This document shows, one piece after another, positions 1 to 5,900 of a stretch of DNA of 8,856 nucleotides. Location: assembly GCA_003567055.1 (NCBI GenBank), contig PXAW01000357.1:1-8856 (forward strand), in the 5' to 3' direction. The stretch comes from Hyphomicrobiales bacterium. Lineage in GTDB: Bacteria > Pseudomonadota > Alphaproteobacteria > Rhizobiales > Beijerinckiaceae. The position numbers were made by a program, and so were the translations under genes. The notes under the pieces were generated by a model that worked only from the letters and a program-made list of their open reading frames with translations, made no database searches and had not been told where the DNA came from. The first letter of the stretch is position 1. Each line of letters begins with the position of its first letter.

Positions 1-426
1 ACCGGCACGGGCGTGCTCGCCTTCGCCGCCGCCAAGGCGACGCGGCGCAAGGTCGTCGCCGGCGATATCGACCCGGTCGCCGTGGAGGTGGCGCGCGAGA
101 ATGCCCGGCTCAACGGCATCGGCAATCTCGTCGATCTCTACGTCGCGCCCGGCATCGATCACGCCAAGGCACGGCGCACCCGTCACTTCGATCTCGTCTT
201 CGCCAATATCCTCGCCCGCCCGCTGCGGCGTCTGGCGCCCGATCTCGCCCGGGTGACGGCGGATGACGGTGCGCTGGTGCTCTCGGGCCTGCTCGCGCAT
301 GACGTGCCGGGCGTGCTCTCGGCCTATCGCGAACACGGCTTCGCGCTGGCCGCCCGCCGCGATCTCGACGGCTGGGCCGCCCTGATGCTGACCCGCACCG
401 GGCGCGATCCGAGGCCTTTGGCATGA
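1..426 (+). CDS. prmA: Ribosomal protein L11 methyltransferase, C-terminal part (5' end outside window)
   Basis: Reading frame 1 is open from the first base to a TGA at 424-426, giving 141 codons. The visible part begins inside the SAM-binding motif I (TGTGVLAFAAA), followed by the acidic AGDIDP stretch and, near residue 65, FANILARPL, which matches the VANILAGPL-type motif of PrmA. PrmA methylates ribosomal protein L11 in the cytoplasm using S-adenosylmethionine. The N-terminal substrate-recognition domain lies upstream of the window, so start and RBS cannot be judged. The C-terminus (FALAARRDLDGWAALML) has the PrmA look of a final beta strand with a tryptophan. Another class I methyltransferase is possible, but the NILA motif makes PrmA by far the best fit. 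Confidence 0.92.
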   Translation, partial: TGTGVLAFAAAKATRRKVVAGDIDPVAVEVARENARLNGIGNLVDLYVAPGIDHAKARRTRHFDLVFANILARPLRRLAPDLARVTADDGALVLSGLLAHDVPGVLSAYREHGFALAARRDLDGWAALMLTRTGRDPRPLA

Positions 427-454
427 GCTTGGCGGAGCACGCTTTGGTTTCGTA

Positions 455-483
455 TTGACTTGTGAGCGCAATCTGTCTATAGA
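455..483 (+). promoter_or_regulatory. Sigma-70-type promoter for a short transcript
   Basis: TTGACT at 455-460 and TATAGA at 478-483 are separated by exactly 17 bp, close to the housekeeping consensus for both boxes. It lies 28 bp after the prmA stop and no start codon with a usable RBS follows before the terminator at 563-588, so it most likely drives a noncoding RNA starting near 489-491. Confidence 0.7.
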
Positions 484-489
484 TGACAC

Positions 490-590
490 GTTCGGTAAGG
501 CCTGCGGTAGCGTCTTGGATTGAGATAAGCCATGTGCATCATGGCCGCCCGCAGGGTCGAACAAAACCCGCCTTCAGGCGGGTTTTTTGT
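490..590 (+). ncRNA. Candidate small noncoding RNA of about 100 nt, family not recognised
   Basis: The stretch sits between a strong promoter and an intrinsic terminator and can fold well. GTTCG at 490-494 pairs with CGAAC at 558-562. CCTGCGG at 501-507 pairs with CCGCAGG at 549-555, leaving a small asymmetric internal loop between the two helices. Inside is a 6-bp hairpin, GCCATG at 529-534 with CATGGC at 540-545 and loop TGCAT. The 3' end is the terminator hairpin and U-run. I see no plausible peptide with an RBS. It is not a tRNA and lacks the conserved SRP RNA core. It could be a trans-acting sRNA or an RNA overlapping the 3' end of DUF3800 mRNA; function is unknown. Boundaries are inferred from promoter spacing and the T-run. 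Confidence 0.55.
563..588 (+). terminator. Intrinsic terminator, probably bidirectional
   Basis: A perfect 10-bp stem (AAAACCCGCC at 563-572, GGCGGGTTTT at 577-586) with tetraloop TTCA runs into six T residues at 583-588. On the minus strand the same stem ends in TTTTGTT, so it can also stop the DUF3800 transcript, whose stop codon is only three bases away. Confidence 0.9.
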
Positions 591-1268
591 TTACGCGTAC
601 CATGAATCCCGTACACCGATATGGGGCGCGATCAGATTAAGAAATTCACTGTCTTTGTGCTCATAATGGCGGAATATTGACCAGCATATCAGGTCAACAG
701 CTTGCAAACCGAGCCAGTCACGAGAATCTTCATGTTTAATGTCGAAGCCGTGAGTATGATTGCACTCCGAAATGATTCTTGTTTGAATGTAGCCTGTGAA
801 TGGCATATTGTTATGCGTTTCTTTGTTTCTCTTATCGACAATGAATTTTATCGGCTCATGAATTGATTTGTTGTGAATCTTGCAAAGCAAATTCCCTGAA
901 TAATAATTATACGCAATTCCGTATGGTGCCTGTCTTAGATTTTCCGTTATTCGTGACTTATTGACGATCGCATAATGAATTGTGACATTGGCTCTGACAA
1001 TTGCGCGAATGAATCCGCTTATATACTCTCTTCGTCTCTCTCCGATTTGATGGGGGATGCCGTTGATGCGGTGACACCCATTCAGGCTCGTGCCCTTGAT
1101 CTCCAATTCCCGGGGCCATCCGGCATCATGCAGAGCCTTTTTCTGACGCCGTACGGCGTTTTTGAGCTGCTTTGGCGCATCCGTTTGGAGCATTGTCAGA
1201 AGGAAATGTGAGCTCGAATTTTGTGAAAACCCGAGCTCGCCCGATTCGTCGAGAAAGAGATACTGCAT
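591..1268 (-). CDS. DUF3800 domain-containing protein
   Basis: A 225-residue protein opening with the DUF3800 hallmark FLDESGELGF (Asp7, Glu8). Other acidic positions fit the RNase H-like fold proposed for this family: ELEIKG near residues 54-59, FIVDKR with Asp145, and LGLQAVDLICW with Asp192, matching the family's LQ-x-ADL motif. Family members are common on mobile elements and near defence genes, but no substrate is established, so nuclease activity is inference. The ATG at 1268 is preceded by GGAGGG about 5-6 nt upstream, a very good RBS. The gene is AT-rich (42 G+C of 120 over 781-900) and uses AT-ending codons freely, unlike every neighbour, which points to horizontal acquisition. It converges on the candidate sRNA and shares its terminator. 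No partner gene, transposase or integrase is adjacent. Confidence 0.85.
   Translation of the reverse strand: MQYLFLDESGELGFSQNSSSHFLLTMLQTDAPKQLKNAVRRQKKALHDAGWPRELEIKGTSLNGCHRINGIPHQIGERRREYISGFIRAIVRANVTIHYAIVNKSRITENLRQAPYGIAYNYYSGNLLCKIHNKSIHEPIKFIVDKRNKETHNNMPFTGYIQTRIISECNHTHGFDIKHEDSRDWLGLQAVDLICWSIFRHYEHKDSEFLNLIAPHIGVRDSWYA
1146..1164 (+). other. 14-bp perfect palindrome plus T-run inside DUF3800 (antisense sense)
   Basis: ACGCCGTACGGCGT at 1146-1159 is a perfect palindrome in an otherwise AT-rich gene and is followed on the plus strand by a run of five T (1159-1163). It could fold as a 5-bp hairpin with a GTAC loop and terminate antisense transcription. On the coding strand it encodes NAVRR, so it may be coincidental. 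Confidence 0.25.
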
Positions 1269-1288
1269 TAATTCCCTCCAGAGTCGGG

Positions 1289-1317
1289 TTTATAATTCAG
1301 ATATTTAAGATTGTGAA
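1289..1317 (-). promoter_or_regulatory. Candidate promoter of the DUF3800 gene
   Basis: Read on the minus strand, TTCACA (1317-1312) and TATAAA (1294-1289) are separated by 17 bp. The -10 box lies 20 bp upstream of the ATG, leaving room for a short leader containing the GGAGGG RBS. The region is AT-rich like the gene, suggesting that the gene arrived with its own promoter. Confidence 0.55.
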
Positions 1318-1526
1318 TATGCGCAAAATGAATTTATGCGTGCTTGTTGCGGTATATCTTGAGCGTGACACTCTGAACGCCCACCCCGACACTCCGCAGA
1401 CCCGGAATGCGCGTGTATGCGCCTTCGCACCGCGCTCCGTCTGTGCCATTTTCCGCCCGGAATGACAGTGGCGCGGCGAGGGGCCCGCCCGATGAAGCGC
1501 AGCGGCAGAGATTTTCGGGGCAGAAC
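1318..1526. other. Intergenic region between divergent DUF3800 and FAD oxidoreductase genes
   Basis: No gene is supported here. Composition switches from AT-rich (up to about 1360) to GC-rich (from about 1370), marking the right edge of the DUF3800 islet. GACACTC occurs twice about 20 bp apart (near 1367 and 1388), and TTCCG/CGGAA form a short dyad at 1451-1462. I could not find a convincing plus-strand promoter for the downstream oxidoreductase. Confidence 0.5.
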
Positions 1527-2759
1527 ATGAATCAAGCGGGTAGCGCGATCGAATCAGCGGATGTCGTGATCGCCGGTGGGGCGGCGATGGGGTCGTCGCT
1601 GGCTTATCATCTCGCCAGCCATCCCGGATTTACCGGGCGCGTCATCGTGGTGGAGAAGGATCCCGGCTATGCGCGCTCGGCCTCGGCGCTCTCGGCGGCC
1701 TCGATCCGCCAGCAATTCTCCAGCCCGGTGAACATCCGCATCTCGCTCTACGGCATATCCTTCCTGCGCGATATCGGGACGCATCTCGCGGTCGATGGCG
1801 AGGCGCCGGTGATCGATCTGAAGGAGGGCGGTTATCTCTATCTCGGCCATGAGGGCAGCATCAACGTGATGCGCGAGATCAACGCGCTCCAGCGGGCGGA
1901 GGGTGCCGATATCGCCCTGCTCGACGCCGATTCCCTGAGTGCGCGCTTCCCCTGGCTCAAGCCCGGCGAGGATGTGGTGATCGGCTCGCTCGGGCTCTCG
2001 GGCGAGGGCTGGTTCGACGGCTGGGCGTTGCTGCAGGCCTTCCGCCGCAAGGCGCGTTCGCTCGGCGTGGAATACCGCACGGGGGAGGTCGCTGCGGTCG
2101 AGACCGCCGGCGGCGCCGTCTGCGGTGTCCGGCTTGCGGACGGCGCGCGCATTGCCTGCGGCAGCCTCGTCAATTGCGCCGGCTCGGGCGGGCGCGCGCT
2201 CGCCGCCACCGCCGGTATCGACCTGCCCGTGCATGCGCGGCGGCGCTATGTCTTCAGCTTCACCTGCAAGGCCGATATCCCCAACTGCCCCCTGATGATC
2301 GACACGACCGGCGTCTATGTCCGGCCCGAGGGCGAGAATGCGGAAGGGCGGATGTTCATCTGCGGCGTCTCGCCGGATCCGCAGGAGGATGCGGGTTTGG
2401 GCTGGGACGATGCCGACGAGGACAGCCAGCAGGTGGATTACAGCTATTTCGAAGAGCGCATCTGGCCCTCGCTCGCCAACCGCGTCCCCGGATTCGAGGC
2501 GATCCGCCCGGGGCGGGCCTGGGCCGGGCCCTACGACATGTGCCTTCTGGATCACAATGCGATCATCGGCCCCGCCGGCCCCGACGGCTTCCATCTCTGC
2601 AACGGCTTCTCCGGCCACGGATTGCAGCAATCCCCGGCGGTGGGGCGCGGTCTCGCCGAGCAGATCGTGGAGGGGCGCTATGTGACGCTCGATCTGAACG
2701 ATCTCGGCTATGCGCGTGTCGCCGGGAACCGCCCGCTGCGCGAGCGCAACGTGATCTGA
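1527..2759 (+). CDS. FAD-dependent oxidoreductase, DAO family (FOXRED1-like)
   Basis: A 410-residue flavoprotein of the D-amino-acid oxidase/sarcosine oxidase superfamily. An N-terminal Rossmann motif (ADVVIAGGAAMGSS, residues 11-24, as GxAxxG rather than GxGxxG) is followed by the ribose-binding acid in VIVVEKD (Glu43). The C-terminal FAD segment NGFSGHGLQQSPAVG (from residue 359) is typical of FOXRED1 and sarcosine/dimethylglycine oxidase-like proteins. It probably oxidises an amine or amino acid C-N bond; the substrate cannot be read from sequence. The ATG at 1527 is chosen because homology starts just after it. The frame is open back to a GTG/ATG-like start at 1407, but those 40 residues are low-complexity Arg/Pro-rich and unlike the family. 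The RBS is weak (CGGGGCAG). It runs toward the hydrolase gene 84 bp downstream. Confidence 0.87.
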   Translation: MNQAGSAIESADVVIAGGAAMGSSLAYHLASHPGFTGRVIVVEKDPGYARSASALSAASIRQQFSSPVNIRISLYGISFLRDIGTHLAVDGEAPVIDLKEGGYLYLGHEGSINVMREINALQRAEGADIALLDADSLSARFPWLKPGEDVVIGSLGLSGEGWFDGWALLQAFRRKARSLGVEYRTGEVAAVETAGGAVCGVRLADGARIACGSLVNCAGSGGRALAATAGIDLPVHARRRYVFSFTCKADIPNCPLMIDTTGVYVRPEGENAEGRMFICGVSPDPQEDAGLGWDDADEDSQQVDYSYFEERIWPSLANRVPGFEAIRPGRAWAGPYDMCLLDHNAIIGPAGPDGFHLCNGFSGHGLQQSPAVGRGLAEQIVEGRYVTLDLNDLGYARVAGNRPLRERNVI

Positions 2760-2832
2760 CCCGCAAAGGCAGGCCTGTTCAGGAAATCTCAACACCGGCA
2801 TGATCGCATGCCCGCTTCATTCCAGAAACAGC

Positions 2833-2838
2833 AGGGGG
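2833..2838 (+). promoter_or_regulatory. Shine-Dalgarno deciding the hydrolase start
   Basis: AGGGGG lies 5 nt before the ATG at 2844. The alternative in-frame ATG at 2808 has no purine-rich stretch at a useful distance and would put 12 extra residues ahead of the signal peptide. The shorter start (or the adjacent ATG at 2847) is preferred. Confidence 0.55.
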
Positions 2839-2843
2839 CAAGG

Positions 2844-4433
2844 ATGATGATACGTGCGCACAGGAACGAGGGCGGGCGCCGGAACGGATTGCGCGGTGTC
2901 GGTGGCCTCGCCGGAATCGGGGCTGCACTGTTCCTCGGCAGCGGCAGCGCGCTCGCCTTCGACGCCGACGCCCTGCCGCCGGTGGCGCAGATCGAGATCG
3001 AACGCATCGACTGCCCGTTCAGCGCCCCGCTGGGTGAAACACCGATTTGCCTGATGGCACATCTGCCGATGCGGCACGGCGATCTCGAACCCGATGGCAG
3101 CCTTCCCGAGGACGCGCCGCGTATCGGCGTACATGTCACCGTGCTCAACAACCTCTCCTCCAGCGAGATCCCCAACCCGGTCGTGTTTCTCAGCGGCGGA
3201 CCGGGACAGGCCGGATCGCAGGCGCTCGCCGGTTTTGGAGACGCCCTCGAACTGCGCCGCAACCGCGCCATCGTGCTGGTCGATCAACGGGGTACGGGAC
3301 TGTCGCAGCCACGACTGGATTGCGCCGAAGTCTCGCCTGCGGAGCTCGACGGCAACCCGTTCAACGACCCCGATTTCGACCCGGACAAGGCGGTGAGCGA
3401 ACGCTTCAGCGCCTGTCACGACATCTATGTCGCCGACGGAATCGATCTGTCCGCCTTCGATACGCGCAGCGCCGCACTCGATCTGCGCGCCATTCGCAAG
3501 GCGCTAGATCTGCCCCAGTGGAACCTCATGGGCACTTCCTATGGCGGACGTCTCGCGCTCGACGCCATGCGCGTCGATCCGGAAGGCGTGCGCGCTGCCG
3601 TTTTGAACTCGCCGCTCTCGCTCGCGTCGCAGGCGGATGCCAGCCTCGCTGCCGAAAGGCCGCGGATTTTCCGGCAGCTGTTCGATGATTGCGCGCAAGA
3701 CGATTTCTGCGCCGGGACCTACGGCGATCTCGACGAAAAATTCGCCGCCCTCGCCGCCCATTTCGAAGACGGCCCGATGCGGCTGCAGTTTCGCGATCCG
3801 CAAAGCGGGGAACTGGTGCGTCGTGAGGTGAGCTGGGTCAATGTCGTGGAGGTGCTCTACCAGCACCTCGCCTTCAGTGGCAGCGCCATGCAGGTGCCGC
3901 GCTTCATCGCCGAGTTGCACGACGTGGCGCGCGGGCGCCTGTCCCTGAACGACGACGAGGTCGCCCGCATCTTCGGCGGGGCGGTGGATCAGATCGTCGA
4001 TACACTGGCCCTGGGCCAGCATCTCTCGGTCAAGTGTCGCGAGGATTATCCGATCGCCGATGAGGCGGCCCTCACCGCCACGATGCAGGAGAATCCGGTC
4101 TTCTTCCCCGACGAGAATCCGTTCCGGATGTATCGCCTCAACTGCCCGGTCTGGGATGTGGGTTCGGCGCCGGACGGCTTCTCGGCTCCCCTGAACAGTG
4201 AGATCCCGACGCTGATCCTCAGCGGTGATGCCGACACGCTGACACCACATGTCATGGCGCAGGGGATAGCATCCCATCTGCCCAACGGGCAGCTCGTCAG
4301 CTTCCGCGGCATCGGCCATGACGTGCACTCTTCCCTGCTCTGCGGTCGCAGCCTCGTCGCGAATTTCCTCGATGCACCCGACAAGCCCGTCGATCAGAGC
4401 TGCGTCGGCGATATCCGGCCACGATTCGAGTGA
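2844..4433 (+). CDS. Secreted alpha/beta-hydrolase, TAP-like (tripeptidyl aminopeptidase/proline iminopeptidase type)
   Basis: A 529-residue serine hydrolase. Residues 1-38 form an export signal: basic N-terminus with GRRNGLRG, hydrophobic core, then SALA before Phe39 as a likely cleavage site. The oxyanion region reads VVFLSGGPGQAGS (residues about 113-125), a variant of HGGPG. The nucleophile elbow is MGTSYGG with Ser232, the acid is in SGDADTLTP (Asp464), and the base is in GIGHDVHSS (His492), followed by the LLCG cysteine (Cys500) common in TAP-like C-terminal domains. All three catalytic residues are present and in order. Members cleave short peptides or esters; this one probably acts in the periplasm. 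The twin arginines do not match the Tat consensus well, so Sec is the default. No peptidase-pathway genes are adjacent, and specificity is unknown. Confidence 0.88.
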   Translation: MMIRAHRNEGGRRNGLRGVGGLAGIGAALFLGSGSALAFDADALPPVAQIEIERIDCPFSAPLGETPICLMAHLPMRHGDLEPDGSLPEDAPRIGVHVTVLNNLSSSEIPNPVVFLSGGPGQAGSQALAGFGDALELRRNRAIVLVDQRGTGLSQPRLDCAEVSPAELDGNPFNDPDFDPDKAVSERFSACHDIYVADGIDLSAFDTRSAALDLRAIRKALDLPQWNLMGTSYGGRLALDAMRVDPEGVRAAVLNSPLSLASQADASLAAERPRIFRQLFDDCAQDDFCAGTYGDLDEKFAALAAHFEDGPMRLQFRDPQSGELVRREVSWVNVVEVLYQHLAFSGSAMQVPRFIAELHDVARGRLSLNDDEVARIFGGAVDQIVDTLALGQHLSVKCREDYPIADEAALTATMQENPVFFPDENPFRMYRLNCPVWDVGSAPDGFSAPLNSEIPTLILSGDADTLTPHVMAQGIASHLPNGQLVSFRGIGHDVHSSLLCGRSLVANFLDAPDKPVDQSCVGDIRPRFE

Positions 4434-4438
4434 GGGAC

Positions 4439-4458
4439 CGGGCCCTGAAGCGGGCCTG
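4439..4458 (+). terminator. Weak hairpin after the hydrolase gene
   Basis: GGCCC at 4441-4445 pairs with GGGCC at 4452-4456 around a TGAAGC loop, extendable by a G-U and a C-G pair, only 6-8 nt after the stop codon. There is no T-run, so it would be at best a pausing or 3'-end-protecting structure. Confidence 0.25.
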
Positions 4459-4549
4459 ATCCGTGAAAGGCCGCTCCTGCGCCCGTTATCGTTGCGAAGA
4501 TCCGTGGCATGCCGGTTTGCGGCTTGCATTATGGGGCAGGTGGCCGATC

Positions 4550-4610
4550 ATGGCCTTGATATTCTGGAGGCCATGATATTCTGGAGGCCATGATATTCTG
4601 GAGGCCATGA
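4550..4610 (+). other. Chain of overlapping minimal ORFs in the leader of the thioredoxin/CcdA-like gene
   Basis: ATG at 4550 opens MALIFWRP and stops at 4574-4576. ATG at 4573 opens MIFWRP and stops at 4591-4593. ATG at 4590 opens MIFWRP again and stops at 4608-4610. Each stop overlaps the next start as ATGA. The next ATG (4607) opens a 31-codon frame ending at 4700-4702 that overlaps the true gene start out of frame. The reading is direct from sequence; translation is unproven, since GGAGG in each unit is only 2 nt from the following ATG, too close for an efficient RBS. Confidence 0.35.
4557..4610 (+). repeat. Perfect 17-bp tandem repeat, three copies
   Basis: The unit TGATATTCTGGAGGCCA occurs at 4557-4573, 4574-4590 and 4591-4607 without a mismatch, plus a trailing TGA. 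It ends 15 bp before the start codon of the thioredoxin/CcdA-like gene. TCATGGCC at 4548-4555 is complementary to GGCCATGA at 4569-4576, so the first copy can form an 8-bp hairpin. Perfect identity suggests recent slippage and possibly variable copy number. Confidence 0.95.
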
Positions 4611-4615
4611 CGACC

Positions 4616-4620
4616 GGAGG
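4616..4620 (+). promoter_or_regulatory. Shine-Dalgarno deciding the start of the thioredoxin/CcdA-like gene
   Basis: GGAGG is 5 nt from ATG 4626, 2 nt from ATG 4623, and overlaps the possible GTG at 4620. Spacing favours 4626. Unlike the GGAGG copies inside the 17-bp repeats, this one is correctly placed for initiation. Confidence 0.6.
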
Positions 4621-4625
4621 TGATG

Positions 4626-5855
4626 ATGGCGCGCGCCATCGTGGTGTTGCTGTTCATTCTGGTCACGGCCACGTTTACGCCCGCCGCATCACAGCCGGAT
4701 GATGCCGGCTCGGTCGAACTCACCGTATTCTGGAGCAGTGATTGCCCGGTCTGCCTGCGCCAGAAACCGTTTCTGGACGGGCTCGAGAGCCGTTATCCCG
4801 GCCTGACCGTGAGATCCTACGAATTGACCGACGATCCGCGGGCCGCCGCACGCTTCATGGCGATGGCGCAGGAGCGCGGGGTCGAGGCGCGCTACGTGCC
4901 GACCCTGTTCTTCGCAGAGCGGGTCTGGATCGGTGATTCGCCGGAGATCCGCGCCGAAATCGAAGCCGCGATCGCGCAGGGATCGGGCTTCGACGCGCCG
5001 GACGCGCCGCAAGGACGCACCCTCCCCTTCGGCCTCGACGAGGCCACGGCTTCCAACCTGGCACTGACCGTGGCGATCGGCTTCATCGACGGGCTCAATC
5101 CCTGCTCGCTCTGGGTGCTGACCCTGCTGCTCGGCCTCGTCGTCAATACGCGCTCGCGCAAGCGCATCATCCTTGTCGGGGTGAGTTTCCTCACGGTGAC
5201 GGCTTTGGTCTATGGCGGCTTCATTGCCGGCGTGTTCGGGATCCTGCACGTCATCGCGCATCTCGACTGGATCCGCTGGCTGGTCGCCGCGCTGGCTGCG
5301 ATCTTCGGACTGATCAGCCTGAAGGATTACATCACCGGGTTTCGCGGTTTCAGCCTGTCGATTCCGGAATCGCGCAAGCCCGCGATCTATCGTGATCTGC
5401 GCCGGCTCGCCTCCCGCCCCATGGACAATGCCGTTACGGGAGGCCTCGCGCTCGTCGCCACCAGCATGGCGATGGCTGCGGGAATCGCCATCGTCGAATT
5501 GCCCTGCACCGCCGGGTTTCCGGTCTTGTGGAGTGCGATCCTGACCGAGCGCGGGGTGAGCGGTGCGGCTTTCGGCGGCTTGCTCGCCCTCTATCTGGCG
5601 CTTTATCTCGCCGTCGAACTGAGCATCTTCGCCGTTGCCGTGATCACCTTGCGGATGGGGCGCCTCGGGCAGGAGGGCGGGGGCGTGCTCAGGTTGTACG
5701 GCGGCGCGATCATGCTTGCGCTCGCCGGGGCGCTCCTCTTCGCGCCGGGTCTGATGCAGGATCTGCGCGGCACGCTGCTGCTCTTCCTCGGCGCCGTCAT
5801 CGCTGCCAGCGCCGCCCTGCTCATCCGCCGCATCGCCGGGGTGGCGGGCCCGTGA
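4626..5855 (+). CDS. Thioredoxin-like domain fused to a CcdA/DsbD-type membrane protein
   Basis: A 409-residue envelope protein. Residues 1-22 are a signal or anchor segment (AIVVLLFILV, then PAAS). A thioredoxin/glutaredoxin-like domain follows: VFWSSDCPVCLRQKP holds the CxxC (Cys40, Cys43), and ARYVPTLFF supplies the cis-proline (Pro92). From about residue 145 there are roughly six or seven hydrophobic helices with two conserved cysteines, in GLNPCSLWVL (Cys160) and ELPCTAGFP (Cys294), matching the CcdA/DsbD electron-relay pair. The likely role is moving reducing power across the inner membrane, with the N-terminal domain as built-in thiol acceptor or donor; the client is unknown. The domain order (thioredoxin first) is the reverse of DsbD, whose thioredoxin domain is C-terminal. 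The gene follows the hydrolase by 192 bp and the 17-bp repeat leader. Confidence 0.86.
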   Translation: MARAIVVLLFILVTATFTPAASQPDDAGSVELTVFWSSDCPVCLRQKPFLDGLESRYPGLTVRSYELTDDPRAAARFMAMAQERGVEARYVPTLFFAERVWIGDSPEIRAEIEAAIAQGSGFDAPDAPQGRTLPFGLDEATASNLALTVAIGFIDGLNPCSLWVLTLLLGLVVNTRSRKRIILVGVSFLTVTALVYGGFIAGVFGILHVIAHLDWIRWLVAALAAIFGLISLKDYITGFRGFSLSIPESRKPAIYRDLRRLASRPMDNAVTGGLALVATSMAMAAGIAIVELPCTAGFPVLWSAILTERGVSGAAFGGLLALYLALYLAVELSIFAVAVITLRMGRLGQEGGGVLRLYGGAIMLALAGALLFAPGLMQDLRGTLLLFLGAVIAASAALLIRRIAGVAGP

Positions 5856-5877
5856 GCCCTGAGCCGGCAAGAGCGCG

Positions 5878-5893
5878 TTCCGACCTGACGGAA
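5878..5893. other. Small dyad between convergent genes
   Basis: TTCCG (5878-5882) and CGGAA (5889-5893) flank ACCTGA in the 45-bp gap between the convergent stops at 5855 and 5901. There is no T-run on either side, so any terminator role is doubtful. Confidence 0.2.
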
Positions 5894-5900
5894 TGATGAC

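Noticed and set aside
490..590. SRP RNA, tRNA or tmRNA identity for the small RNA candidate
   Set aside because: No GGAAGGAAGCAGCC-like SRP core, no cloverleaf with a T-loop consensus, and far too short for tmRNA.
583..1365. Insertion sequence or complete mobile element
   Set aside because: No transposase or integrase and no terminal inverted repeats or target duplications that I could find; only composition indicates transfer.
1407..1526. Forty-residue N-terminal extension of the FOXRED1-like protein
   Set aside because: Low-complexity Arg/Pro/Ser-rich sequence ahead of the conserved Rossmann fold; the ATG at 1527 fits the family length.
1557..1592. GxAxxG instead of GxGxxG in the FAD oxidoreductase as a sign of inactivation
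   Set aside because: A GG-A-x-MG form is, as far as I recall, common in this group, and the rest of the FAD-binding motifs are intact.
1554..2801. 415-codon minus-strand open frame opposite the FOXRED1-like gene
   Set aside because: Shadow of a well-supported flavoprotein; no motifs and unnatural composition.
2808..2843. Twelve-residue N-terminal extension of the hydrolase from ATG 2808
   Set aside because: No RBS upstream, and it would place a polar segment ahead of a normal signal peptide.
3504..4529. 341-codon minus-strand open frame opposite the hydrolase
   Set aside because: The plus-strand protein has a complete catalytic triad and signal peptide; the antisense frame has no recognisable features.
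4557..4610. 17-bp repeats as a CRISPR array
   Set aside because: The copies are directly adjacent with no spacers, and no cas genes are present.
4689..5870. 393-codon minus-strand open frame opposite the thioredoxin/CcdA-like gene
   Set aside because: Highly charged, Gln/Arg/Glu-rich antisense reading of a membrane protein; no domain seen.
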